A stretch of DNA of 64,000 nt, from assembly GCF_022647885.1 (NCBI RefSeq), contig NZ_JALCLM010000001.1:744001-808000 (forward strand). Direction: 5' to 3'. Shown in pieces: positions 37,840 through 47,159 of this stretch; the first letter of the stretch is position 1; the number at the start of each line of letters is the position of its first letter. The notes beneath the pieces were generated by a model. It was not told the origin of the DNA, did no database searches, and saw only the letters and a list, made by a program, of their open reading frames with translations. Source of the DNA: Bifidobacterium sp. GTDB lineage: Bacteria > Actinomycetota > Actinomycetes > Actinomycetales > Bifidobacteriaceae. A program made the translations under genes and the position numbers.

Positions 37840-37853
37840 ATGGTCAATATAAA
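37826..37853. promoter_or_regulatory. TetR-type operator at the MFS start
   Basis: TTTATATTG, a 10-bp spacer, then CAATATAAA form an inverted repeat; the spacer is itself nearly symmetrical. The same pair with the same spacing recurs at 38570-38597 upstream of tetR. Confidence 0.75.
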
Positions 37854-37896
37854 TCATAAATTCGAAGATATGCTACGCCTGAGATGGGAATTTACT

Positions 37897-38502
37897 TCAT
37901 GTGTTGACGTTCGTAACGAAGCCGAAACCCGCCAGGGTGGCATCCATAATGGCGTACATACGTTCTGCTGTTATTCGATCAGGGTACAGCGCTACTTGTG
38001 CACCGAGTCCGTCGAGTGTGCAGATAATAGTTTCAGCAACCAATGAAGGCTCAGGTTCGCTGATGTGTTCTTGTGCTTGTGCGCTTCGAATCAGTAGTTC
38101 GAGAGCTCGACGCCATTCGCTATATGAACGCCACCGCTCTTCTGCTAATTCGGCATTACCCAATGCATATGCCCAAAATGCTAATTCGATTTGTTCGCCG
38201 ATTTTGTCTTCTTGGTCAATTGGCAGAGCGTCATATACCGCGCGACGCAGCGCTTGGGTGCCTGAAAGCCCGCTGAGATTAGTGTCAATGCGTGCAGCAA
38301 GTTGTTGGTACGAGCGTTGTAGGGCTGCACGGAGGATATCATTTTTCCCGTTGAAATAATGGGCGATAACTCCGTGGGATACTCCCGCTTCCTTGGCAAT
38401 TTCTCGTGTGGTTGCCCCTGATAGTCCTGCTCTTGATACCACTCTAAGACAAGCATCAGCGATTTCGATTCGGCGTTCGCTGTGGTTCACAATCTTACTC
38501 AT
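37897..38502 (-). CDS. TetR-family regulator
   Basis: A 201-residue protein; start at ATG 38502 (MSKIVNHSERRIE), since the longer frame to 38583 runs into the operator palindrome. Residues 25-60 hold the HTH (GLSGATTREIAKEAGVSHGV, then IAHYFNGKNDIL). The C-terminal part is the helical ligand-binding and dimer domain (LAFWAYALGNAELAEERWR), BetI-like in layout. It most likely represses itself, the MFS gene behind it and the divergent hydrolase, judging by the two matching operators. Confidence 0.88.
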   Translation of the reverse strand: MSKIVNHSERRIEIADACLRVVSRAGLSGATTREIAKEAGVSHGVIAHYFNGKNDILRAALQRSYQQLAARIDTNLSGLSGTQALRRAVYDALPIDQEDKIGEQIELAFWAYALGNAELAEERWRSYSEWRRALELLIRSAQAQEHISEPEPSLVAETIICTLDGLGAQVALYPDRITAERMYAIMDATLAGFGFVTNVNT

Positions 38503-38559
38503 GGAAGTTAAGCATAGCGAGCATGCGCCCCGAATCAAACGCCAATAGTTGACGTGAAA

Positions 38560-38607
38560 CAATGCTATGTTTATATTGAACAAGTGGCCAATATAAACAT
38601 AGCATTG
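38560..38607. promoter_or_regulatory. TetR-type operator in tetR/hydrolase intergenic region
   Basis: Two perfectly complementary 19-bp arms (38560-38578 and 38589-38607) flank a 10-bp spacer. The inner part repeats the TTTATATTG / CAATATAAA pair of the MFS operator. The position between divergent genes fits shared control. Confidence 0.8.
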
Positions 38608-38730
38608 TCACTCCTGTATGTATTTGCCATCTAGAGACTTTCATCAATGGTGACACTACCGGTAACGACGAAAGTGATATAGGCGTTGTGACGATACCAA
38701 CAGCGATGCCAAGGACAGTAAGGAAGCATA

Positions 38731-39618
38731 ATGATTCAGATTTCAAATCCGAACGACATAGCCGAACTTCACGAGGTTATCGTCGGTCCGTATAAGACCT
38801 TTAATTGGTGGAACCTTATCTGGGGTTCAATACGCTACCCCGATTTTGCAAGTTTGCGATATGTAGAAAATAACACTGTACGCGTGCCTGACCACCATAT
38901 TGCTCGACGTCAGCACGAGCAACTTGTTCAAACTTTAATAGATGCCGGGGTTCAAGTTCATACACTCTCCTCGCAGCCTGATGTTGATATTCAGCTCTAT
39001 CCAAGAGACATCGCTTTTGCTGTAGATAACACCATTTTTCTGTCACGTTCCCGCGATCCCATTAGACAAAAAGAGCAGCGGGCTCTAGAACCGTACCTTT
39101 CGCAATTTTCTCAAGTGGAAAAAATTAGCTTCGGTCATATCGAGGGCGGTGATGTTATGGTCACCGATGACGTGGTATTTGTAGGGCTCAGTGAGGCTAC
39201 AAACCTTAAAGGAATCAGCGCGCTCAGAGAATGTTTTGCCCATGCCGGTGTTGATAGGGAGATAGTCCCGATTGAATTTTCCGGTAGGGGAGTAGTGCAC
39301 TTGGATACGAAGTTCACGATGGTCGGGCCAAAACTTGGGTATATCCATTCGGCATCATTAACCCCTTATTCACGTAGCCTGATTGCATCACGTTTTGATC
39401 TCATTGAGGCTGACGATAGTGAAGCCAGAGCGTTGATGGTTAACACCGTTGCTCTTGCTCCTGACCGTATAATCATCGATTCTCGAGCAACTCGTTTGGC
39501 AGATGCTTTGCGCGCCCATCATGTTGAGCCGGTCCCACTCGATTTCTCTGAGGTGACCAAGTTCCCTGGTGGATTCCGGTGTGCGACACTTCCTCTTCGC
39601 CGAGGCAATAGTAAATAA
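38731..39618 (+). CDS. Amidinotransferase-fold hydrolase (DDAH / arginine deiminase related)
   Basis: A 295-residue protein with the landmarks of the pentein fold: LYPRDIAFAVDN near residue 90, HIEGGDVMVTDD near 136, GRGVVHLDTKFTMVG with the active-site His near 190-200, and KFPGGFRCATLPL at the end with the nucleophilic Cys. Dimethylarginine dimethylaminohydrolase-like enzymes release citrulline and an amine from substituted arginines; arginine deiminase releases ammonia. Which substrate applies here cannot be told. The divergent tetR-MFS pair may sense and move the substrate or product. Confidence 0.8.
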   Translation: MIQISNPNDIAELHEVIVGPYKTFNWWNLIWGSIRYPDFASLRYVENNTVRVPDHHIARRQHEQLVQTLIDAGVQVHTLSSQPDVDIQLYPRDIAFAVDNTIFLSRSRDPIRQKEQRALEPYLSQFSQVEKISFGHIEGGDVMVTDDVVFVGLSEATNLKGISALRECFAHAGVDREIVPIEFSGRGVVHLDTKFTMVGPKLGYIHSASLTPYSRSLIASRFDLIEADDSEARALMVNTVALAPDRIIIDSRATRLADALRAHHVEPVPLDFSEVTKFPGGFRCATLPLRRGNSK

Positions 39619-39648
39619 TTGTTCGATAGTGAGTTATGAATGGTGACA

Positions 39649-39675
39649 GTGAGGGCAATGTCTCATGGCCCTCAC
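39649..39675. terminator. Hairpin after the hydrolase gene
   Basis: GTGAGGGC (39649-39656) and GCCCTCAC (39668-39675) make a perfect 8-bp stem without a T-tract. Confidence 0.4.
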
Positions 39676-39750
39676 AGGGAGTGCTAGAGGATGAGTGTTA
39701 GACGCTGTGTAGAATGCTGCACCCTGCTGTTTCACAGCAACGCTTAAACT

Positions 39751-40563
39751 CTACCGTTGCCAATTACTCAGCACTGATTGCAGTGTTTGCAGGGAGAATA
39801 CGGCGTGAATTCCGCCTGCTGACTCAGTCACCCATTGAGCGGAGTACCAGAGTGAGAACATAGCAATCAGTAGCCACAGGAGAATCCACACTAATGCAGA
39901 GATATGTGTGAGTTGTGCTAGTTGATCTGCGTCTGATTGTTGAGCTCGTCCTTGTGATCGTTGCACCTGTAGTTCTATCAGGGGACGTATTGAACCGAGT
40001 AGCAAGAATGCTGCAAGAATTGTGGCCGCAAAGAGGCGTAGATTCGCTGAACCCCACCAAGACACCCCTATAACTATAAGAAGTGAGACAACAACACTAA
40101 CAGCGCCATATCCGTTATTGATACGGGTGAGCATGAGGACCAACAGAATGACAAATAACCATAGTGCCCCCGTCGCGTAGCCTGCCGCGACTAGTGCAGC
40201 GCATCCCAATCCCCACAGTGCGGGCGCTAAGTACCCAGCGAAGCAGGTGAGCCAGTAGCCAAAACCGTGAGTTTTTCCATAGCTGACGGTTACACCAGAG
40301 GTATCGGAATGGAGTTGGATACCTGAAAGTTTTCTGCCGGTGAGTAGCGCAGCAACGGCGTGGCCGCCCTCGTGTGCAATAGTGATAGCGTTTCTGGCGA
40401 TACGCCACACTGGCCTTATTAATACCAGCATCAAACTGATGAGCACCGAGCTCAGTATCATCCGTGAATCAGGTCCTTCAAGCGCAGTGGTTGAAGAACT
40501 CCATATATCACTGAAGATTGTTGATATGCCGTTGCCTACGGATGATAGGAATGGTGTTGACAC
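39751..40563 (-). CDS. M50B-type membrane metallopeptidase
   Basis: A 270-residue membrane protein. GTG 40563 is preferred as start because AAGGAG lies five bases upstream (frame open to 40626). The zinc motif AHEGGHAVAALLTG near residue 65 is the His-Glu-x-x-His signature, followed by a Gly-rich membrane part (GYWLTCFAGYLAPALWGLG). About six membrane segments. This is the M50B-like family of Actinobacteria and Firmicutes; it may cleave within the membrane, with unknown target. Stands alone, leftward. Confidence 0.8.
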   Translation of the reverse strand: MSTPFLSSVGNGISTIFSDIWSSSTTALEGPDSRMILSSVLISLMLVLIRPVWRIARNAITIAHEGGHAVAALLTGRKLSGIQLHSDTSGVTVSYGKTHGFGYWLTCFAGYLAPALWGLGCAALVAAGYATGALWLFVILLVLMLTRINNGYGAVSVVVSLLIVIGVSWWGSANLRLFAATILAAFLLLGSIRPLIELQVQRSQGRAQQSDADQLAQLTHISALVWILLWLLIAMFSLWYSAQWVTESAGGIHAVFSLQTLQSVLSNWQR

Positions 40564-41277
40564 ATGTGCTCCTTGACAGCAGAATCGCTGCAAATCAATA
40601 CTGACGAATTTATGATGATTTGGCAATCGTCATAGCGACACCACTATGACATGACTCGCTGAAATTTCACTGATGATATAGCTCCAGGCACTGTGGAGGA
40701 CAGCACTGTGGAGGACAGCACCATGCAGAGGAGTATGTGCATGCACGATTGTTCCCTCAATAACCGCGACACAAATAGAGTAGCTATTGCATGTAGGTGA
40801 TGTTTATGAGCTGAAACCGCTCAAGACTTTCCCCCAGTCCGTATTGTCGTTGTCAGTATCGTTCTTGGCATAATCATTGTTGTGGTGCGTGTGGTGACAT
40901 GCCAATGGTGACACTACTGTTAATTCCTCGGTTGAATCCGCGTGATTGCGTTGAGCATGGTGGTGTAGGGAGCGGATTGTTGTTGCGCTGCCTGGCGGTG
41001 AACAATTCAGTACTGAGTCTTTGCCGCGAGGAGCATTGCTGCGGGCTATTCGAGTATTCATGTGTACACGCCTCCTTGCGTTTTATCAGACCCTAACGGT
41101 CATTCTTGAGGATAAGCTGAGTGCCTTCTGTGCTTTTACTTACTCAGTGGTGAACGGAGATTGTCCAGTATTCACGAGTGCCTTCCGCTACGATGGAAGA
41201 CACCAAGCCTGCCTGCTACTCGCTGTGTGATGGATTGAAGTGCCGGCAGGAACGAGTCAAGATAAGAGAGGTGCAAG
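40564..41277. other. 714-bp intergenic region without a convincing gene
   Basis: Only short frames with unnatural composition are present (for example a leftward frame at 40804-41061 full of His and Asn). Two tandem 15-bp units, GCACTGTGGAGGACA, lie at 40688-40717. GAGTGCCTTC occurs twice around 41129 and 41189. The region may hold decayed genes, or promoters of the flanking genes. Confidence 0.6.
40688..40717. repeat. Tandem 15-bp repeat
   Basis: Two exact copies of GCACTGTGGAGGACA followed by a partial third (GCACC). Similar 13-bp units (GCACTGTGTTGAG) occur near 57680-57710. Confidence 0.6.
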
Positions 41278-41832
41278 ATGACTGAAGGGCAAACGCCTGT
41301 TCCTCAGAACAATGCGGGGGATACGGTCACAGGGACCAATCACAACAATGCTAATGCTTCGGGGTACCGCCCCAATGGACCACAGTCTGGCGTTAATCCG
41401 AACGGCACTAACCAAAATGGTGCCAATCCTGGCAACATCAACCCAGGCAATGGCAACCATGGCGCAGCACCTACGTATGGGTATGCACCACGACCTATGT
41501 ATGCCCAGATGCCGGCACCGGCTCAGCCAGTTGCAATGCCAGGACAATATGAGAAAGCTAAGAGCAGTGCAGCTAAAGGCTTTGCTATAGCTGGTTTCAT
41601 CTTGGCGGTTATCGGTTTGTTTGTAGTTGTTTGGCAATACAACAAATATCTCAGTCCTTTTGGAACAGTCGGATTGGTTATGTCTGTCGTTGGTTTGCTG
41701 ATTCCTGAAAAGGGAGAGGATCGAAACAGAGCAACATATATCTTCTCAGTCGTAGGCATCATCATCTCAATATTGGCGCTTATAGCGACGTTAGTGATTG
41801 GTATTTTTGATTTGCAGCCATTCACATACTGA
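41278..41832 (+). CDS. Asn/Gly-rich membrane protein, DUF4190-like
   Basis: A 184-residue protein. Residues 1-95 are an Asn/Gly/Pro-rich disordered segment with repeated PNGTNQNGANPGNINPGN-like units and a Tyr/Met/Pro part. Residues 100-178 contain two or three membrane helices (GFAIAGFILAVIGLFVVVW, TYIFSVVGIIISILALIATL) separated by a short loop. This build is common in actinobacterial DUF4190-type proteins of unknown role. GAGAGG lies upstream of ATG 41278. A terminator follows. Confidence 0.7.
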   Translation: MTEGQTPVPQNNAGDTVTGTNHNNANASGYRPNGPQSGVNPNGTNQNGANPGNINPGNGNHGAAPTYGYAPRPMYAQMPAPAQPVAMPGQYEKAKSSAAKGFAIAGFILAVIGLFVVVWQYNKYLSPFGTVGLVMSVVGLLIPEKGEDRNRATYIFSVVGIIISILALIATLVIGIFDLQPFTY

Positions 41833-41869
41833 TATAAGCCCAATGTGCGAGGCTAACGATGAGTAATTG

Positions 41870-41900
41870 GCTCCCGAACTCCTGTGAGATCGGGAGCTTT
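41870..41900 (+). terminator. Intrinsic terminator
   Basis: GCTCCCGA and TCGGGAGC form a perfect 8-bp stem (41870-41897) followed by TTTG. Confidence 0.6.
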
Positions 41901-42047
41901 GCTGTTGTTGTGGTGAGAAAGGGTGAGGTAACACTTTTACCGTAGCTGTGCTCTAGTAATCTATCGCACTATCTGCATGCTTTCGTGATAACCTATCTGC
42001 GAATGTGACATGTGTAAGGTTACGAACGACCAAGTTGGTGAGAAGAT

Positions 42048-42746
42048 ATGATGCAGCAGGAGGGTGCCAGCTTGAGTACTACCTCAAAGCATATCGAAGA
42101 CGGCACGAATGAGAGCAACAACGTTGTAGACAACGATTATTCTTCATCGACTGAACACATGACCGATCGCAAGCTTTCTCTTGCGGATATTGAGCGTAAA
42201 CGTTCCAAACCACTCGGTTGGGCGTTCTTTATTGCTGCTTTGCTGATTGCCATTACTGCTCCATATGGCATCGGCCGTACACTGGCGGTGCGCCATACAC
42301 ATAGTCTGGTGAGCTATCTTGATGTATTCGAGCCGCGAGGTATTGCGTTCATTTCTTGGACAGCGGCTTTTGTGGCCATTGTGAGCATAGCTATGTGCAT
42401 TATTGAGGCACGCTCTTGGGCATGGCGAATTGTCTTGTTACTCAGCGTTGCTGCAGAACAATTCATTGCAGGCCTGTGCCTATTAAAAATGTCGTTCTGG
42501 TATAGCACGTATGTAGTCTTCGGCAGTAAAGCCTATCTAGCAAACGCTGCGAATCTCGGTATTATCGCTGCAGGTTTAGGTGTAGTGGTGTTTGCTGTGC
42601 TCTTTGTTGCGATATTGGTCTTGGTGAAAAAAGATTCACCACTCAATGTACTTACCAGAAGTTGGGCAGCTATGTCTTTATTCGCCATTATCGAGGTCCT
42701 TGCCTTGATTATCGTTCTCTTTGGCGGCTTATTAACCGTCGTGTGA
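42048..42746 (+). CDS. Membrane protein, unknown function (232 aa)
   Basis: A 232-residue protein with a polar, Ser/Asn-rich N-terminus of about 55 residues and four membrane helices (residues about 58-75, 103-122, 128-148 and 178-230 in two segments). ATG 42048 is used; a TTG at 42072 with GGAGGG upstream is an alternative. No family is recognised. Encoded alone before rpsO. Confidence 0.65.
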   Translation: MMQQEGASLSTTSKHIEDGTNESNNVVDNDYSSSTEHMTDRKLSLADIERKRSKPLGWAFFIAALLIAITAPYGIGRTLAVRHTHSLVSYLDVFEPRGIAFISWTAAFVAIVSIAMCIIEARSWAWRIVLLLSVAAEQFIAGLCLLKMSFWYSTYVVFGSKAYLANAANLGIIAAGLGVVVFAVLFVAILVLVKKDSPLNVLTRSWAAMSLFAIIEVLALIIVLFGGLLTVV

Positions 42747-42996
42747 CGGCGTGCATTTCTCTATATAAGTATTCAATGTGTGCATGTCCTTGTACCGAGG
42801 TTGTGGTTTGTAGCGTGTAATGCCGCAGTGTGCACACTCACTTGTGCCCACACATGCCAAAATCTGAAGAATCACATTGGCTGGAAATATGGTGAGGGGT
42901 TATGTGTATACTGGCGGGTGGCGTGTTTCCGCCCGCGGATACAGAGCGTTTCGGCATAAGGTCGTGGCACCGCGCAGCAGATAATAAGGAGGAGTC

Positions 42997-43266
42997 GTGG
43001 CACTTACGACTGAAGAAAAACAAGAGATCGTCACCAAGTATGCGACGCATGAAGGCGACACGGGTTCTCCCGAGGTTCAGGTTGCACTGATTAGCAAGCG
43101 CATCACGGATCTCACTGAGCATCTCAAGGAGCACAAGCACGATCACCATTCACGTCGTGGTCTGCTGCTCATGGTTGGCGATCGTCGTCGTCTGCTTGAT
43201 TACCTCAAGCGTGTTGACATCGAACGTTACCGCTCCCTGATTGAGCGTCTCGGCTTGCGCCGATAA
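42997..43266 (+). CDS. rpsO: 30S ribosomal protein S15
   Basis: An 89-residue protein, full length for S15. [20 protein letters not shown] and [20 protein letters not shown] are the family hallmarks. GTG start with AAGGAGGAG. It binds 16S rRNA helices 20-22 and is an early assembly protein. A terminator follows, and pnp lies 284 bp downstream, the usual order in bacteria. About 250 bp upstream show no gene and probably contain the promoter. Confidence 0.97.
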   Translation: MALTTEEKQEIVTKYATHEGDTGSPEVQVALISKRITDLTEHLKEHKHDHHSRRGLLLMVGDRRRLLDYLKRVDIERYRSLIERLGLRR

Positions 43267-43277
43267 TTGAATTCTTC

Positions 43278-43305
43278 CGCCCGGGCCTTGTGCTCGGGCG
43301 CTTTT
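43278..43305 (+). terminator. rpsO terminator
   Basis: CGCCCG (43278-43283) and CGGGCG (43295-43300) form a stem with partly paired loop, then CTTTT. The distance to pnp suggests pnp has a second promoter. Confidence 0.7.
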
Positions 43306-43550
43306 GCATGCTGGCATTCAGACAGGTGAATACAGGTCATGACGGCCAACGACGAATTACAACAGATTCACGAGGAATCTCCGGCGAGGATTACGCGGCC
43401 AGGTATGCCGCGTCCAGCATGTCGGGCACATTCGGTGAATATGCCCGTTGAGTGGTAGACAGTTATTCCGCTCGTTGCAAGAGCAGTTTATGAGCATGGG
43501 GTTCATAAACGATGGAACAGATGATTGAACAGTTATAGAAGGAGGAACCC

Positions 43551-46202
43551 GTGGAGGGTCCCGAAATCAAGGCCGTTGAGGCCGTTATTGACAATGGTTC
43601 ATTTGGCACGCGCACTTTGCGCTTCGAGACGGGTCGTCTCGCCCAGCAAGCGGATGGGGCAGTTGCCGCGTATCTCGATGATGATTCCATGGTGTTGTCT
43701 ACCACTACAGCAGGGTCCAGCCCGAAGGCGAATTACGACTTCTTCCCGCTGACTGTCGATGTGGAAGAGAAGATGTATGCCGCAGGAAAGATTCCAGGGT
43801 CGTTCTTCCGTCGTGAAGGACGTCCTTCTACTGAGGCCATTCTGGCGTGCCGCATTATTGACCGCCCGCTTCGTCCTCTGTTCCCGCACACACTGCGCAA
43901 CGAGGTTCAGGTTGTAGAGACTATTCTCGCTTTGGATCCTGAAGATTCATACGACATGGTGGCTTTGAATGCCGCATCAGCATCCACACTGATTTCTGGT
44001 TTGCCATTCAGCGGTCCTGTGTCTGGCGTCCGTCTCGCACTTATCGATGGCCAGTGGGTTGCTTTCCCACGTTGGAGCGAGCGTGAGCGCGCAGTATTCG
44101 AAATTGTTGTAGCTGGTCGTGTAGTCGAAGGCGGAGATGTCGCCATCGCTATGATTGAAGCTGGTGCTGGCAAGAACGCTTGGACCTTGATTTATGACGA
44201 AGGTCAGATCAAGCCTGATGAAGATGTTGTTGCTCAGGGCCTTGAGGCTGCTAAGCCGTTCATCAAGGTTATTTGTGAGGCTCAGGATGAACTGAAGTCC
44301 AAAGCAGCTAAAGACACCAAGGATTTCCAGCTCTTCCCCGAGTTCACCGAAGACTTGTACAACCGCATTGAACAGATTGCTCACGGTGATCTCGATGAGG
44401 CCCTTTCCATGGCAGAGAAGTTGCCCCGCCAAGAGCGCATCAGCGAAATCAAGAAGAGTGTCAAGGAAAGCCTTGCTTCAGAGTTCACCGATATGGATGA
44501 TGCTGAGAAGGAAAAGGAAATCGGCAATGCCTTCAAGGAACTGCAGCGTCAGATTGTTCGTCGTCGCATCCTGACGCAGGATTACCGCATCGATGGTCGC
44601 GGACTTCGCGATATTCGTACGCTTTCCGCCGAGGTAGATATCGTTCCTCGTGTTCACGGTTCTGCACTCTTCCAGCGTGGTGAAACCCAAATTCTGGGTA
44701 TTACTACTCTCAATATGCTGAAAATGGAGCAGCAGATTGACGCGCTTTCCGGTCCGACCTCTAAGCGTTATATGCACAATTACGAAATGCCTCCATATTC
44801 AACTGGCGAGACTGGTCGCGTTGGTTCACCGAAGCGTCGTGAAATTGGTCACGGAGCTCTTGCTGAGCGCGCTCTAGTCCCAGTGCTTCCTAGCCGCGAA
44901 GAATTCCCATACGCTATTCGTCAGGTCTCAGAAGCTATTGGCTCGAACGGTTCCACATCAATGGGTTCTGTCTGCGCTTCAACTTTGTCACTACTCGCTT
45001 CAGGCGTGCCGCTGAAGGCTCCTGTGGCCGGTATTGCCATGGGCCTGGTTTCAGGTGACGTCGACGGTCAACACATTTTCAAGACTCTTACCGATATTCT
45101 TGGTGCTGAAGATGCTTTCGGCGACATGGACTTCAAAGTTGCAGGTACTTCTGAATTCATCACTGCTTTGCAGCTTGACACCAAGCTTGATGGCATTCCT
45201 GCCGATATCCTTGCAGCTGCACTGCAGCAAGCAAAGGAAGCTCGCACCACAATCCTCGAGGTTATTGACGAGTGCATTAATGAGCCAGCGGAAATGAATT
45301 CAACAGCTCCACGCATCATCACCACCAATGTTCCTGTTGACAAGATTGGCGAGGTCATTGGGCCCAAGGGCAAGATGATTAACCAAATTCAAGAAGATAC
45401 CGGTGCAGATGTCAGCATCGAGGATGACGGCACTGTCTTCATCTCTTCTGAGGGTGGCGAAGCTGCTGCAAAGGCTAAGGAAATCATTGACCAGATAGCC
45501 AATCCGCATGTTCCTGCAGCAGGAGAAAACTATAACGGCAAGGTTGTTAAGACCACAAGCTTCGGAGCTTTTGTCAACTTGACTCCAGGTACCGATGGTT
45601 TGCTGCATATTTCGCAGATTCGCAATCTCACCAACGGTGAGCGCGTGGATGCTGTTGAAGATGTGCTCAAGGAAGGCGACGCGGTTGAGGTAGTCGTTCA
45701 GGGCGTAGACGACCGTGGCAAGATTTCCTTGGCTATTCCAGGTTTCGAAGATCAAGAAAGCTCACATGCTTCAGGTCGTGGCTTACGTGACCGTGATGAT
45801 CGTCGTGACGACCGTCGTGATGATCGCCGTGGTGGACGCGGACGTGACGAACACCGCTCGGGCCGTAATGAGCGTTCAAGCCGTTACGATGACCGTGGCC
45901 GCGATGAGCGTCCTCGTCGTCGCCGTGACGATCGTGATTTTGATCGTTCCGATGGCTACGACCGCCGAGATCGTAACGACCGTTCTGATCGCAGCGAGCA
46001 CAGCGATCGTGACGACCGTCGTGGCTCACGTGATCGTGATGACCGTCGTGGTTCAGATCGCGGTGGCTACCGTGGTCGTCGTGAGAATGTTCATTATGCA
46101 GCAGATGAGCACTATGACGAGTATCGTGCAGATCGCGAAGAGCGTAGTGAGCGTCCTCGCCGTCGCGTGCGTCATGATTTCGATCCTTTCGACAAGGACT
46201 GA
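43551..46202 (+). CDS. pnp: Polyribonucleotide nucleotidyltransferase with Arg/Asp-rich tail
   Basis: An 883-residue protein, longer than the about 710 residues of typical PNPase. Two RNase PH-like domains (first about residues 10-220; second from [20 protein letters not shown] with [14 protein letters not shown] and [14 protein letters not shown]), a KH domain ([20 protein letters not shown]) and an S1 domain ([20 protein letters not shown]). The final 150 residues are an RDDRRDDRR-type tail, disordered and rich in Arg and Asp. It degrades RNA 3' to 5' using phosphate and can add tails. GTG start with GGAGGA. The tail may bind RNA or drive clustering with RNase E. Confidence 0.96.
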   Translation: MEGPEIKAVEAVIDNGSFGTRTLRFETGRLAQQADGAVAAYLDDDSMVLSTTTAGSSPKANYDFFPLTVDVEEKMYAAGKIPGSFFRREGRPSTEAILACRIIDRPLRPLFPHTLRNEVQVVETILALDPEDSYDMVALNAASASTLISGLPFSGPVSGVRLALIDGQWVAFPRWSERERAVFEIVVAGRVVEGGDVAIAMIEAGAGKNAWTLIYDEGQIKPDEDVVAQGLEAAKPFIKVICEAQDELKSKAAKDTKDFQLFPEFTEDLYNRIEQIAHGDLDEALSMAEKLPRQERISEIKKSVKESLASEFTDMDDAEKEKEIGNAFKELQRQIVRRRILTQDYRIDGRGLRDIRTLSAEVDIVPRVHGSALFQRGETQILGITTLNMLKMEQQIDALSGPTSKRYMHNYEMPPYSTGETGRVGSPKRREIGHGALAERALVPVLPSREEFPYAIRQVSEAIGSNGSTSMGSVCASTLSLLASGVPLKAPVAGIAMGLVSGDVDGQHIFKTLTDILGAEDAFGDMDFKVAGTSEFITALQLDTKLDGIPADILAAALQQAKEARTTILEVIDECINEPAEMNSTAPRIITTNVPVDKIGEVIGPKGKMINQIQEDTGADVSIEDDGTVFISSEGGEAAAKAKEIIDQIANPHVPAAGENYNGKVVKTTSFGAFVNLTPGTDGLLHISQIRNLTNGERVDAVEDVLKEGDAVEVVVQGVDDRGKISLAIPGFEDQESSHASGRGLRDRDDRRDDRRDDRRGGRGRDEHRSGRNERSSRYDDRGRDERPRRRRDDRDFDRSDGYDRRDRNDRSDRSEHSDRDDRRGSRDRDDRRGSDRGGYRGRRENVHYAADEHYDEYRADREERSERPRRRVRHDFDPFDKD

Positions 46203-46209
46203 GCTGAAC

Positions 46210-46230
46210 CGTGAGGTTGAATACCTCACG
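46210..46230 (+). terminator. pnp 3' hairpin
   Basis: CGTGAGGT, TGAAT, ACCTCACG: a perfect 8-bp stem right after the pnp stop, without a T-tract. May act as an RNA end-stabilising structure. Confidence 0.5.
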
Positions 46231-46244
46231 CGGAGATAGTTCCT

Positions 46245-46312
46245 GAAAGTGTGCAATTCCGCACGTTACCGCCGATATTTTTGGCGCGTTATGTGCGGAC
46301 TTGCACACTTTC
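46245..46312. repeat. 68-bp palindromic element (family 2, copy 1)
   Basis: Arms GAAAGTGTGCAATTCCGCAC and its complement (one mismatch, 46293-46312) flank a 28-bp centre rich in GCC/GGC. The related shape at 61395-61458 shares AGTGTGC / GCACACT arms. Confidence 0.6.
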
Positions 46313-46362
46313 GCATTTCTGGCAAAGCTGCCAAGCTGAATGTGCTGTGAGACAATGGTGCC

Positions 46363-46941
46363 ATGAACGGATTAACCATTACACTCATCGTCATTGTGGT
46401 TCTGATTGTCCTACTGGTGCTTTGGGGCGTAGGAGCCTATAACTCACTCGTAGATTTGCGCAACCGCGTTGCAAATGGCTGGTCGCAGATTGATGTTCAG
46501 CTCAAACAGCGAGCTGATTTGGTACCTAACCTTGTACAGACCGTTAAAGGCTATGCAAGTCACGAGTCGGAAGTTTTCCAGAAAGTCACTGAAGCTCGAG
46601 CGCATGCAGTACAGACCGCGCAAAGTGGCACACCAGCACAGCGCGCTGAAGCTGAAGGTCAATTGAGCAATGCGTTAGTTAATCTGCAGGCGACTGCCGA
46701 AGCTTATCCACAGCTGCAAGCTAATCAGAACTTCATGGATTTACAGAAGCAGCTGAATCAGTTGGAACAAAAAATCGCTTACGCTCGTCAGTTTTATAAC
46801 GACGTTGTGCAGAAGTTCAACACCAAGATTCAAAGCGTGCCCAGCAACATCATTGCAGGTCTCTTCCACTTTACAGAAGCTCAATTCTTTGAGGCTGTTG
46901 AGCAGGATCGTGTGGTTCCACAAGTGAATTTCTCGAAGTAA
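46363..46941 (+). CDS. lemA: LemA family protein
   Basis: A 192-residue protein with one N-terminal membrane segment ([19 protein letters not shown]) and the LemA body: [40 protein letters not shown], then [13 protein letters not shown] and the final NIIAGLFHF. All usual blocks are present. The topology puts the helical bundle outside the cell. Function is unclear in the family; it is often next to a DUF2207 or TPM-domain protein, as here. Start chosen at ATG 46363. Confidence 0.92.
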   Translation: MNGLTITLIVIVVLIVLLVLWGVGAYNSLVDLRNRVANGWSQIDVQLKQRADLVPNLVQTVKGYASHESEVFQKVTEARAHAVQTAQSGTPAQRAEAEGQLSNALVNLQATAEAYPQLQANQNFMDLQKQLNQLEQKIAYARQFYNDVVQKFNTKIQSVPSNIIAGLFHFTEAQFFEAVEQDRVVPQVNFSK

Positions 46942-46973
46942 TTCAACCCTATAGAAACCGTAGGAGTCTAGTT

Positions 46974-47117
46974 GTGAGTCGCCGCGCTGCTCATAAATAT
47001 CTTGTCATCGAGATGATGAGCAGCGTCGATAATAAGGCTGTTAAGCAGCTTGGTTGGGGAATTGAGAGACTTCACTATCTGCTAGCAAAATTATCCGATA
47101 GGGAAACAGGCTGTTGA
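46974..47117 (+). CDS. Small protein between lemA and DUF2207 gene (47 aa)
   Basis: GTG 46974 is preceded by TAGGAG at 46961-46966. The 47-residue product is basic and begins VSRRAAHKYLVIEMMSSVDN, continuing with a helical part ending in Cys. It fills most of the gap between two genes that often act together. No family recognised; could be a real small protein. Confidence 0.45.
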   Translation: MSRRAAHKYLVIEMMSSVDNKAVKQLGWGIERLHYLLAKLSDRETGC

Positions 47118-47159
47118 ATAAATGCCTGATGGGATAACGATATAACGAGGGATTGTGGG

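Noticed and set aside
38647-38682. Eleven-codon leader-like peptide before the amidino-hydrolase gene
   Set aside because: No ribosome-binding site and no regulatory residue run; likely chance.
40804-41061. Leftward 85-codon frame in the gap before 41278
   Set aside because: Composition (runs of His, Asn, Asp) is unnatural, no ribosome-binding site and no recognisable motif.
43339-43458. 39-codon frame between rpsO and pnp
   Set aside because: ATG without a good ribosome-binding site and Pro/Arg/Met-rich product; more likely pnp leader DNA.
45715-46308. Long frames on both strands over the pnp 3' end rich in Val/Met/Thr or His/Asp
   Set aside because: They arise from the repetitive Arg/Asp codons of the PNPase tail and have no ribosome-binding site.
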